A DNA stretch of 64,000 nt from Sphaerolaimus hirsutus (taxonomy: Eukaryota > Nematoda > Chromadorea > Monhysterida > Sphaerolaimidae), in contig OZ038459.1 in NCBI GenBank assembly GCA_964036195.1, forward strand, positions 19,837,206 through 19,901,205, in the 5' to 3' direction. Positions 33,130 to 57,225 of the stretch are shown piece after piece (the first letter of the stretch is position 1; each line of letters opens with the position of its first letter). Below the pieces are notes generated by a model that searched no databases, was not told the DNA's origin, and saw only the letters and a program-made list of their open reading frames with translations. The position numbers were made by a program, and so were the translations under genes.

Positions 33130-33779
33130 TGTAAGCACCTTCCCGGTCAGATCTAGCACCCTGTTCTGAGTTTCACTGCGGATTTACTATCTCTCACTGA
33201 GGTGGGAGTAGGAAGCTGAAAATCTGGGGGTATATAGGTAGTTGTTACCCCCCTCTATGCCTCATAAATGGCGGAGGCTACAGTGACTCACTACAGGGCG
33301 GGTTGTTGTATATGAAACATTTTTTTTGGCTTTTTCAGTGTCCCGCACACGCACAGGTCCGGCACCACTTGATTGCTTACACTGTGGGCGCCGTATCTCC
33401 AGCTGTGTGTGGGTTAGAAGGCTTAAATTTGGGATCAAATAGACAAAACCCACCCCTACTATACACCGATGTGGGTGGCTACCGGCGACTCACTGTAGCA
33501 CCAGTCGCTGTGTTTCAATCTTGTATTTTATTGAAGTGTCCCATTAATTTCCGCACACTTCTGTTCCAAAAAGGTCGTAAAAACAAACAGTGAATGATCC
33601 CAACCCCATGGATTCCTTATCACGATCCTGAAAACTAAAAAATACAGTGCCAAACCGATCCCAATAAGTTACCCCGTTTGAACCATAATCGTGTGGTACA
33701 CCCACCTCCCCCCTAAGGTTCAGACAACAAATTCACACTGAGCAATTTGTTGTTAGATACTTTTTGTTAAGCCGGAATT
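33130..33779. other. Gap with partial palindromic elements
   Basis: Holds a half element related to 61022-61310 (GCACCTTCCCGGTCA near 33130) and an arm (about 33290-33365) that recurs inverted near 35450-35530. No gene is seen. Confidence 0.4.
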
Positions 33780-34532
33780 ACAGCTCAGCGGCGTTTGACG
33801 TGAAATGATTACGTCGTAAAATTGATTACATCAAAATGGACAAAGGTACAGCATTGAAATTTCAGAATTAGATAGTTCTAGTAATTGTGTGTAATGTCCC
33901 AAACAAATTTGATCAAATAATCATTATTTAAGTAGTTATTAATTTACTGTCGAAATTTACACATTCTACGTCAACATTTCACGTCAAACATTTTACGTCA
34001 TCAAAAAATTTTGACGGTAAATTAATAACTACTTAAATAATGATTATTTGATAAATTTTTTTTGGGACATTACCGTATTTCTCCGTGTAAAGGACCCCCC
34101 CCCGTGCACAACACCCGGGTGTTATACAGCTGCATAGCACCCTGGGGTGCTATGCCAGGTTTCAAAAAGATCACCCAATTTGAATTACTTAAATATGTGG
34201 CGTGACACGCGCCACTCATTGTAATTCCGCGGCACACATTTTTCCATTGAATTGATGCACACTGGGAATAAAAAAATTGGATTTTTGTGTTTCCGTGTAT
34301 AACACCCCCTGACCTAACACCCTGGTGTTATACAAGGTTTAAAAAAAGGTTGCTGCAAAGTGTCTCAATTTTGTATAGCACCCGGGTGCTTTACACGGAG
34401 AAATACGGTACACCCAATTACTAGAACTATCTAATTCTGAAATTTCAATGCTGTAGCTTTGTCCATTTTGATGTAATCAATTTTACGACGTAATCATTTC
34501 ACATCAAACGCCGCTGAGCTGTAATTCCGGCT
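33780..34532. mobile_element. AGCCGGAATTACAGCTC palindrome with nested TA-target MITE
   Basis: Outer ends AGCCGGAATTACAGCTC / GAGCTGTAATTCCGGCT with TTA on both sides, a 3-bp TSD. The arms pair for over 150 bp. A CCGTATTTCTCCGTGTAAAG...TTTACACGGAGAAATACGG element (34073-34408, TA TSD) is inserted near the centre. Confidence 0.82.
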
Positions 34533-34905
34533 TTAGATATTTTACTTGAAATGTTGATTTACAGTGATTTACGGGGGAGGGTTAAAGGCTTAAAGTTGTG
34601 TAAAAAACATCCTCTAAAATGCCTCCTTTACAAAATTTACGTGGGGAAAAGTTTATGACATCATAATGACATTATTTCATTTCATTCAGGGGTTCATTTT
34701 TACAACTTTTAATGTTTTTTTTCAAATCCTTAGCTTTACATGCAGTGCAGTTATACTGCTTTTTCTCATGTAATGGCTGTTTTTCGATTGATGTCTGACG
34801 TCTGTTATTTAGAATATGCAGACTTGAAATGAAATGAAATTGTTATTTAGAATATGCGACGGGAACTATAGTGTGTCACTGTCGGTCGCCCTGCTGGTTT
34901 TTGTG

Positions 34906-35350
34906 CTGCGATCACAGCTCGGACGTAAAATTCGACGCAGTGCAAAATAGTTTTTGGGCGTAAAATGGATTACAGGTGAATGGATAAAGATATGGCATTG
35001 TAATTTCAGTGAAAGAAAGCACATACGCAGAAGTTTTTTGTGTCCAAAGCTCATCAGTTTATTTTAATTGTAGTAGAAGTTATGAATTTTGGCACAAATT
35101 TTTTTTAATTTTACGCCGGTAGTTGTGTAAAATTACAGCGTAAAATTAAACAAATTTTTGCCAAAATTCATAACTTCTACTACAATTAAAATAAACTGAT
35201 GAGCTTTGGACACAAGAAACTTCTGCATATGCGCTTTCTTTCACTGAAATTACAATGCCATATCTTTATCCATTCACCTGTAATCAATTTTACGCCCAAA
35301 AACAATTTTGCGCTGAGTCGAATTTTACACCGAGCTGTAATCGCAGCATT
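34906..35350. mobile_element. TGCTGCGATCACAGCTC palindromic element
   Basis: TGCTGCGATCACAGCTCGG mirrors CGAGCTGTAATCGCAGCA. The long arms include AATTTTACGCC words and are nearly perfect inverse copies around 35105-35150. The outer motif resembles that of 33780-34532. Confidence 0.7.
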
Positions 35351-35671
35351 AGTGGGGATGGGTGTTTTCTACACTGCCCCAAAATTTCTGCTTTCTACTG
35401 CCCCCAAAACTGGAGGTATGGCATCCGTAGTGTAAAAAATATAGTGGGTGCCGGAACTGAGTGGGACACTGAAAAAGCCAAAAAAATTCTATATACGGCG
35501 ACCCAGCCTGTAGTGAGTCGCCGCGGCCCTGCCCATCCGTGAGAAGAGGGCATTTTTGCTTTTGCGCTGAGTCTACGTGGTCGGTTACGGGATGGTGGAA
35601 GCGTTAATCAGCGGGGTTCGAGTCTCCATGCAGTTTTTGAATGAGTTTTCAAATTGGAACCATGAAAACTA

Positions 35672-36125
35672 CCGTATTTCCTCGAAATACCCCCCCCCTC
35701 GAAATACCCCCCCCCCTCGAAATACCCCCCTCAAAATGGACACTATGAACTTATAAACCCCCCCCCCCTCGAAATACCCCCCCCCCAAATTTAGTGTATA
35801 GAGAACGTAAATGACAAAGGCTGCGGTTTGTCATCTGGGTAATGAAAAACAAACGTTAAAAACGATGACTCTGTTATGTGAGAACAGTGATTATAAATAC
35901 GTCTACACACTTATACAAGTCTTTAGAGTCTTATAAATAACGATTTTTGTTGCATTTTCGACGTCTGCGTACGTTTCAGACGACAATTAAGTACTTGGTT
36001 TTCAAAAAATTTCTGGCGAAATAATAAACCCCCCCCCTCGAAATACCCCCCCCCTCGTTTAACCCCCCCTCAAAATTCTCACTCTGAAACAATAAACCCC
36101 CCGGGGGTATTTCGAGGAAATACGG
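35672..36125. mobile_element. CCGTATTTCC TA-target MITE
   Basis: CCGTATTTCCTCGAAATAC / GTATTTCGAGGAAATACGG with TA flanks (35670-35671, 36126-36127). The C-run/TCGAAATA arms and unique core match 38034-38478, its closest relative here. Confidence 0.92.
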
Positions 36126-36653
36126 TAGCTTGTGTGGCCACAATAAGAGCCCCATTGAAATTGGAGGGTACCTAATTTTCGATGCATATTTTTTTGCACA
36201 TTCAGTGTACTCACATATTTATCAAAGGATACAATATTTGTCTTAGCGGCATTAAATTTATTATTAGAATCGACTTAATAAAGCTTGGATACGGGTAAAA
36301 AATGGCAGCATCCAACAATAGAAATCAGACTAGAAGAAAAAAAACATAAAAAGAGAGCCGATATTTCTGTAATTAGGTAAATAACATGCTTAATTTAAAA
36401 GTGCACCGAAAGCAAAAGACAAAGTATTTAGTGTTGCGGCAATTGTGCGAACGGAATGTTTGTGTGAGTAATTGGAAAAATCCTCGACAAGTATCGCAGC
36501 AAGCAATTGAAAAATAAAAAATAGGAATGCCTTGAATTTAGATAAAATTGCAAAAAATAATCATGAATCGCCTTGCTTTAAAAAGAAACTATGCAAATGC
36601 TCTATCTCGAACTGCATGAGCGACGCAATAATATGAAATACCAAATATTTATA

Positions 36654-36769
36654 CCGTATTTCCTCGAATTATCCCCCCGCCTCTAAATACCCCCAGGTCT
36701 GAGCGAGCTGAGCTTCGGGAAGTTTTCCTCACTCGTCTAGCCAAGGGGGAATTATTCGAGTAAATACGG
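36654..36769. mobile_element. CCGTATTTCC TA-target MITE, 116 bp
   Basis: CCGTATTTCCTCGAATTATC / GATAATTCGAGTAAATACGG-type ends flanked by TA. It lies about 130 bp past the beta-tubulin stop codon, possibly inside the 3' UTR. Confidence 0.85.
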
Positions 36770-36897
36770 TATATATAACAGAGCAAAAACACTGCGAGTA
36801 TTATTCCGCACAATTCAAGTACGAACTCCAACTACCCCGACAAAATGTCGGGCTGCCCGACAAAAACCTGTTAGGTCAAAATCATCCACCCCTCAAA

Positions 36898-50990
<14,093 letters not shown>

Positions 50991-51774
50991 GATTTTTGAT
51001 TATGCCGAAAAATAATTTATAGGTTGATAAACAAAAGGTTCCTCTGGGGTAGCTTTCAAAATCGGCCTCTCTCAGTTTATTGCAGCCTACAAAATGTGGA
51101 CGAGCGGCAGTGAGCGAACGCGGGGAATGTGCAATGCGATTTATTTGAAAACAAACTGAACGCATTGGCAATGCATGCGAACATCCGGTGGCCACGGCTT
51201 TCCATGAATATCATAGCGGTGGGCGGAGTCAACTCCAATTTGTACAACTCTACTTAGAGAAACTGGTTTACTGGTTTACAAGTAGATGCGGTCCAAATTG
51301 AAGGATTTGCATCAATTTTGCAGCGTGCAAGCAGAAAAGTGCAAGGCAAAGTTTTATTTGGTCCAATCTGAGAATCGGTAGCTGAAAAAAGCTAAAAATA
51401 CAGCTGGGGAACTTTTTGAAAAAGTTCAGCATGTCAAAACGTAGTCTGGACATTTCAAATGCATGAGACAACGGGTTTGCTATTTTTATGACGGTCCCAT
51501 TTCTGCTGTTATAGATGAGGTCTGGAAATGCATGGATACGTGTCTGGGTGCGGTCCGAATAAAAACATAATGGTGATTTTTTCAAATTGTGGAGTATAAA
51601 AACCGATGGGTTAGGCACAATTTCTGCTGTTTTTACTTGAACCTGTAAATAGCGCAAAACTAGCAACATTAATAAGTGTTATGAGTGGTGGCACCCCCGG
51701 AGTAAATAATGTTATAAATATGAGGTCAAAATAACATAAGCAGCAATACACAAGTGATAATAAAAATATATGTA
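50991..51774. promoter_or_regulatory. Beta-tubulin 5' flank (promoter location inferred)
   Basis: This lies upstream of the beta-tubulin ATG on the - strand. The first 260 bp are GC-richer and free of MITE words, as expected for a promoter/5' UTR. I cannot point to a TATA box or defined factor site. A 133-codon ORF (51268-51669, - strand) has no recognisable domain. Confidence 0.3.
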
Positions 51775-52147
51775 CTGTATTTCTCTGAGTATAAGGCTTG
51801 GGGCACTATACAAATTTGAGGGCTTTTTTCAAACACTTTCCAATTCATTGATGTGCATTGATTGTGACTTATGTATCAAATATGTTTGTTATTGTCATTT
51901 ATATTTATGAACAGTCTCCCCCTTGAACCAGATGTGTGCACCAGATGCGTGCCACAATGCACTGCCTTCAGATTTTTACATCTTTATGCAACAGGTGCCA
52001 GCATGTGAAAATTCAGTCCCTTTGTGCCAAGCACTTAAACCCCTTTGTGTGCCCATTTTTTTGTGCCCAGCACTTTGCACTGAGCTTTTTGCAATGTATA
52101 ATGCCAGGAACACTATGATCAGGATGCTTATAGTCTGAGAAATACAG
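51775..52147. mobile_element. CTGTATTTCTC TA-target MITE
   Basis: CTGTATTTCTCTGAGTATAAG / CTTATAGTCTGAGAAATACAG with TA flanks. The interior uses TTTGTGCCCAGCACTT words. The family terminus is combined with yet another interior. Confidence 0.85.
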
Positions 52148-52180
52148 TACTTGTTAGAGAAAGAGTGCAAAATTGCGCTT

Positions 52181-52251
52181 GCCTCAGGCGGGAATCGAAC
52201 CTGCACCTCTCGTATAGAACACGAGTGCCCTAACCACTAGACTACAGAGGC
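52181..52251 (-). tRNA. tRNA-Arg (UCU)-like gene
   Basis: The 71-nt cloverleaf has a 7-bp acceptor (GCCTCTG/CTGAGGC, one T-T mismatch), a D arm with A box TAGTCTAGTGGTTAGG, a perfect 5-bp anticodon stem CTCGT/ACGAG with loop GTTCTAT (anticodon TCT), a 4-nt variable loop, and a T arm with exact B box GGTTCGATTCC (one A-C mismatch). There is no intron. A TTTT lies 10 nt downstream. The two mismatches leave open a tRNA pseudogene or SINE head. Confidence 0.62.
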
Positions 52252-52559
52252 GGCTGGGCTCCTCACTATTAGGGGCTGACATGCTGTGTCGGCAATGCCC
52301 TTAACATTAGGGCTTATTATTCATTGTTTTTCTGTTAACCTTAATTGCAATATTGCAATAATTGCACAAAGCATTTGATATTAGCAATAGCATAATGACA
52401 ACTATGAGTATATTTTATGACGCAAAATTTTCAATTATCACAAAACAAAGCACATTATCTTCTGGGGCATTCATGGGGCATTGCCTCTGTTTCAGGGAAG
52501 CATGCAGTACCACTGAACGTGTGATATAAAAATACTCATTGCTGGGTTTGTTTGAACAG

Positions 52560-53017
52560 GTGCCAGTTCCGCAAGTGGAAAAGTTAAGAATTAAGAGTTG
52601 AGTAAAATGATAAATGATAAGTTAAGAGTAAAGTTAAAAGTTAAGAGTTGAGTAAAATCACTTGTCGTTTTATTCAACTCTTAACTCTTAACTTTACTCA
52701 TAAGTTGTCATTTGTCATTTTACTCAACTCTTAAGTTTTAACTCTTAACTTTTTCCACTTGCGGAACTGGCCCAAGGTGCCAGTTCTGCAAAATGAGACG
52801 TGAGAAGTGAAATGGCAAAGGCAAAGTAAAAGCGCAAAAGCAAAGTGAAATGGCAAGTGAATTGGCAAGTGAATGGCAAAAATGAAGAGAAATTACTTTT
52901 TCTTTTTCTTTTTTTTACTTTCCTTTTGCTAATTCACTTGCCGTTTCACTTCGTCTTTGCGCCTTTACTTCACATTTGCCATTTCACTTCTCACTTCTCA
53001 TTTAGTGAAACTGGCCC
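52560..53017 (+). mobile_element. Two GTGCCAGTTCC MITEs in tandem
   Basis: 52560-52773 and 52777-53017 each start GTGCCAGTTC and end ACTGGCCC. The boundary triplets run CAG, AAG, CAG, suggesting one CAG target hit twice. Interiors differ: GTTAAGAGTTGAGTAAAATG words in the first, GAAGTGAAATGGCAAA words in the second. They lie 450 bp upstream of the AK1 start. Confidence 0.8.
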
Positions 53018-53473
53018 CAGATGTCTAAATCGAAAGGGGGCGCCAGCGCGAAGAATAACAGCGGATGCATAGCGATAATTCCAGCAAAATCTGGACGCGT
53101 GGCACTACATACATCTAGGTCAGTGAAGAGTATTGTTGCGGCTGTTGGAACGCATTAAAAAGGCTTTTAGCATTTAGAACTTCTGTTATTCCGGACGTTC
53201 AGCTGGTATATTTTTACACCAGATTGCCTCCAACTTTAGAGGATTCGCTCTATTTCTCGCTTTTTTTCTAGCTCGGAAGCATTTTTTATTGCCGCTGTAG
53301 AAGTGCGTTGAATATTGGAGATCCTTAAATAATCTTATGAAATGCCAATTTCAGGCAGACTGTACAAACATCGCTGGGACACTCATTTGAAGAATTGTAG
53401 AAGGTGCTACTTCCTAACTTTCTGCTGTCTAAAATTCCTCAGTTTTTCACTGTGACGAGATCACGATAGAACC

Positions 53474-56400
53474 ATGGTGGGTTTGTTTGATGAAACAACA
53501 GAAAAATGTCCTGAGTTGTCATAAATATTTATACTGTTCAGGCACCAATTGAACGCAAGAAGCTGGACCTGGCGCCCCTCAAGAAGGCCAATGCCCCAAT
53601 TTTCTTCATCATGGGTTTGTTTGTGACATAAAGATGCCGTTTTGTTAATTGTACATTGCAATCACTTTGCACTTCAAATTAAAATCAAATGCGTAAAACC
53701 CCACACATACCAGTTGACACCACAAATTTGAGTTAACTGAATGTCGTTAAAACACGAAAACAGAAGAAAAAACAAGAATCACACTAAACGGAAACAATGA
53801 AAATCACGCTATAAAATCAATATTGCTCTATCACATAGGAAAGTTGAAATCACAATAAACCAAAATTGAGTTGACACAAATTTTGAAGTCAACTAGTGTG
53901 TGGACGCTCAAACTGATAGTTATCTAAAAAAGCCTCTCAAAAACACACCCAAAACCGCACCCCCATTGTCATTTGTCATTTGTCAAGGCGGCCCCGGCAG
54001 TGGCAAGGGCACCCAATGCGAGCGTCTTGTCAAAGAATACGGCCTGACCCATTTGTCATCTGGGGACCTGCTCAGAGCTGATGTAGCCAGCGGTTCACCC
54101 AGGGGTGCCCAGCTGCAGGAGGTCATGACTAAGGGAGAACTAGTGCCTTTGGTTTGTTTGTGGGAGTGTTGATTGGGATTGGTGGAATGATGTGTCTTTT
54201 GATTGGATTGGAGATTAGGGGGCACTAACAGACCCTGTCAAATGTCAAATGTCATGTAAAGTGTCAAACGTCATGTAAAATGCCATGGGAAATGGCAAAC
54301 TTGGCTTTTGTCACTTTGCGTGACATTTTACATTTTACAGGGCATTTTACATAACTTTTGACACTTTGCACAGCATTTTACATTTTACAACACTTATTGC
54401 ATAACTTTTGACACTTTGCATGACATTTGACATTTTACAGGGTATATTACATGACTTTTGACACTTTGCATAACATTTTACATTTCACTAGCCATTTTAC
54501 AGGTAATTTTACATTACTTTTGACACTTTCCATGAACTTCTACATTTTACATTGTCTGGGAGTGGCACTAGAGCTCATTGTTACCCCCTTCTTCAAATTT
54601 GTCTGGTCAAATTTCTAATCACATTTCTAATAGGCTACCAAATGTCTCACCTAAACCCCACCCTTTTCCAGGAAGTCGTCCTAGACCTGATCGCAGAAGC
54701 CATGTTGAATGCAGTTGCCAAGGGCAGCCATGGCTTTCTAATTGATGGCTACCCCAGAGAGGTGCAGCAAGGCATCCAGTTTGAGGAGGAGATTATGCCC
54801 TGCAAACTGGCCATCTACTTTGATGTGAAGGAGCAGACTTTGGTGGATAGGTTGTTGGGCAGGGCCAAGACTAGTGGCAGGGTGGGTTGGGGTTGGGGGT
54901 GGTGGAAATTGTTAATTCTATTGAAAAAACTTGAGGAAAGAAAACTCTCAGAAAAAAATTGGTAGATTTCGAAAAAAAATCTGAAAGTATTATTTATATC
55001 TGCATCATTAAATCTCGCGCAAGTCTCTCGCACAAGCATCGCCAGTCTGAGTCAAGCAGTAATTTTTGGACGATGTTTCCGACTTCCATTGAAAATTTAC
55101 AAGGGATCTGAAACTTTACTTGTCAACTCGCACTTTGATCGTTTAACTTGACATTTTACCACTCAAAACAATGCAATTTTTCAATTACATTGTACTCAAC
55201 ACTGTCTGAAATAGACACTCTAAACAAAAAAAATTCTACCAAATTTTTACAGGCTGACGACAACTTGGAAACCATCAAAAAGCGCCTGCACACTTTCTAC
55301 ACTGCCACCGAGCCAGTGGTCGCCCACTATGAGAAGCAGGGCAAGGCGGCTAGGGTTTGTTTATTTGAATTTTTTTGGAATTTTAAGTGTCTGAGAAACA
55401 TGAAGGCGGAGCCTAATTTTGGGTTTTCCTTTTTGTATTTCGAAGTGTAGAAGACTATTTGATATATTTTGTGTACCGTATTCCCTCGAATTACCCCCGA
55501 GGGTTTATTTTTTAATAGTTGAAATGTTGAGGGAATATTTCGGGGAAATACGGTAAATATTTTCCCTTGTAAAGCGGCAGCAGACCCGGACATCCTGTTT
55601 CCCAATGCTCTCAGTGTTTCCTGTGTGCAACAAATTCAAAATGTTATCATCTATTTATGATGATGATATGACATCTGTTACATCTGCATTTGTCTCTACG
55701 CTCCACTACGCAAGAGCCAATGTGCTGACTCATTAATTATGCTGTGAATGCACTCATTGGAGCAATTTTTCATCAGAGTGTACCCTTTCATCACACAAGT
55801 TATTCATTTGTACTGGAAACATGCCCTGTTTAGCGGAATTGACTTTTCACTTCCCGGTGCTTCCTATTCACAGTTTACAATCTCAAATTACAGACAAATA
55901 TCTCCAGGCAACCAAACATCTGTTCAGATTTCCCACAGCAATATAGTAAAAACATAGTGCCTCCAAAGTGCAAATTTCCCACCGAAACCGAACTTTTGTT
56001 TACCGAACTCCGCTAGTGTTGATCCTTAGCAACAGCTGCTAACTTCTATGGCGGCACCGGTAAACAGCACGTAGCATATCGGTTTATATATAGTGGCTAC
56101 ACAGACTAGTTTTCAACCGAAACTTTGAAAACTGATAAATACACTTTGAATGTATTTGAGTTGACAGGAATGAGTTGTTATTAATGTCCGTCAACTGTAG
56201 TTGACGGTAACCTCATTTCGGTAACTGAAATGCGTTCAAAGCTGTTTTAAATATGAGTTTTCAGAGTTATTGTTGAAAACTAGTGTGTCTAGAGCCTTTA
56301 CATACACATACCGACCTTAGTAAATACACAACACCAATGCAGCGCTGCACTAGGATACTTGAATTATTTTAGTTGAATAAATGTACACAGCAGGGACAGT

Positions 56401-56582
56401 GTAGCAAATCTGCAACGTCAGTAGATATTGCCATAGTTGCATCACTTAGCTAATGAAAAAAAGTGCCTCTCATTACAAAAAAGTGATTAAGTGTTTCATT
56501 TTTACAGATCCCAGCTGAGGGAAGCATTGATGACGTGTGGGCGGCAACCAAAAAGATTATGGATGGTGTTTTCAAGAAATAA
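53474..56582 (+). CDS. AK1: Adenylate kinase 1 (short, cytosolic type)
   Basis: AK1 catalyses ATP + AMP = 2 ADP and buffers cytosolic adenine nucleotides. Six exons: 53474-53476 (ATG only), 53542-53614, 53988-54151, 54672-54881, 55253-55354, 56508-56582, totalling 627 nt (208 aa). The Met codon is followed at once by GTGGGT, and splicing yields [11 protein letters not shown] in frame; this start is inferred. [14 protein letters not shown] is the P-loop. [14 protein letters not shown] contacts [17 protein letters not shown] is the AK signature with the catalytic Asp-Arg. The LID is short ([20 protein letters not shown]), as in AK1 rather than AK2. The C-terminus is helical and ends FKK. AATAAA lies 141 nt after the stop. 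The gene converges with the BPI-family gene. Confidence 0.97.
53695..53912. mobile_element. CCACACATACCAGTTGACA-type palindrome
   Basis: CCACACATACCAGTTGACACC mirrors GTCAACTAGTGTGTGG. It is related to the CCTACACACACTAG family and lies in AK1 intron 2. Confidence 0.6.
54219..54568 (-). mobile_element. GTGCCA/TGCCCC MITE in AK1 intron 3
   Basis: On the - strand GTGCCACTCCCAG ... TTAGTGCCCC with CTA on both sides (plus-strand TAG 54216-54218 and 54569-54571). CATTTTACA/TGACACTTTGCA words. It is antisense to AK1 and sits inside a larger normal intron, so it is not itself the intron. Confidence 0.83.
55476..55553. mobile_element. CCGTATTCCC TA-target MITE, 78 bp
   Basis: CCGTATTCCCTCGAATTACC / ATTTCGGGGAAATACGG, TA flanks (55474-55475, 55554-55555). 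The shortest copy in the window; AK1 intron 5. Confidence 0.85.
55560..56507. other. Rest of AK1 intron 5
   Basis: A CTACACAGACTAGTTTTCAACCG / GTTGAAAACTAGTGTGTC palindrome spans about 56090-56297. The remainder is unique AT-rich sequence with no further gene seen. Confidence 0.5.
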
Positions 56583-56722
56583 AGTGATCATGGACTACAA
56601 AGGGATTCTTTTCAAGAAAATCTGGAATGTGGTGTCATAATTGAATGAATTGTGTGACAGTATTGCCTCATGACACACTTAGGGACCGAGTTTCATTGTT
56701 TTGTGACATTTGTGGTCATAGA

Positions 56723-56728
56723 AATAAA
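56723..56728 (+). terminator. AK1 poly(A) signal AATAAA
   Basis: A canonical hexamer 141 nt past the AK1 stop codon in AT-rich 3' flank. It fits a short 3' UTR and lies 500 bp before the end of the convergent BPI-family gene. Confidence 0.65.
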
Positions 56729-57225
56729 TACATTTAGGCACCTTCTAATTTCTACGCACATTTTTACAGACAATACACAATTTTTGATCAGTGTCTAGTC
56801 ATTTTATGCTCAGATATTGATGTATCAGCACTTATTTGCATAATCAGAGTTACATTATTCACATGATTCAAAAATTTAAGGTGATTTTTTCAAACAGTGC
56901 AATTCTGCAACATACAAATGGAAGAATAAAAACACTTCACTGCCAGTTCCTGTGCATTTTGCTGCAACGCAACGCAATAATTTTTTTCAATTTCGACCAA
57001 TGGAATTTTCACTGCAAATGGCGTCGAATGTAAAAGGTGACCATTTTATAGCAGTTATGTTTTTAGACAACAAGATCTAAACACATCACACAAATACAAG
57101 TGCGCAAAGGTATTCAGACAACATTTTACATTTCTAAAACGTTTTTCTGATCAGATGCCTTGTTCAACAAGGAAAATATCACTTTCAAACACAATTCATT
57201 TCAGCCACAAATCAGTTGCTTAATT

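Noticed and set aside
35560..35640. A tRNA-like B box (GGGTTCGAGTCTCC) with a weak A box
   Set aside because: Acceptor and T stems do not pair; likely a decayed SINE or chance.
54219..54568. AK1 MITE as another whole-intron case
   Set aside because: It is antisense and lies within a larger intron with ordinary GT-AG ends at 54152 and 54671.
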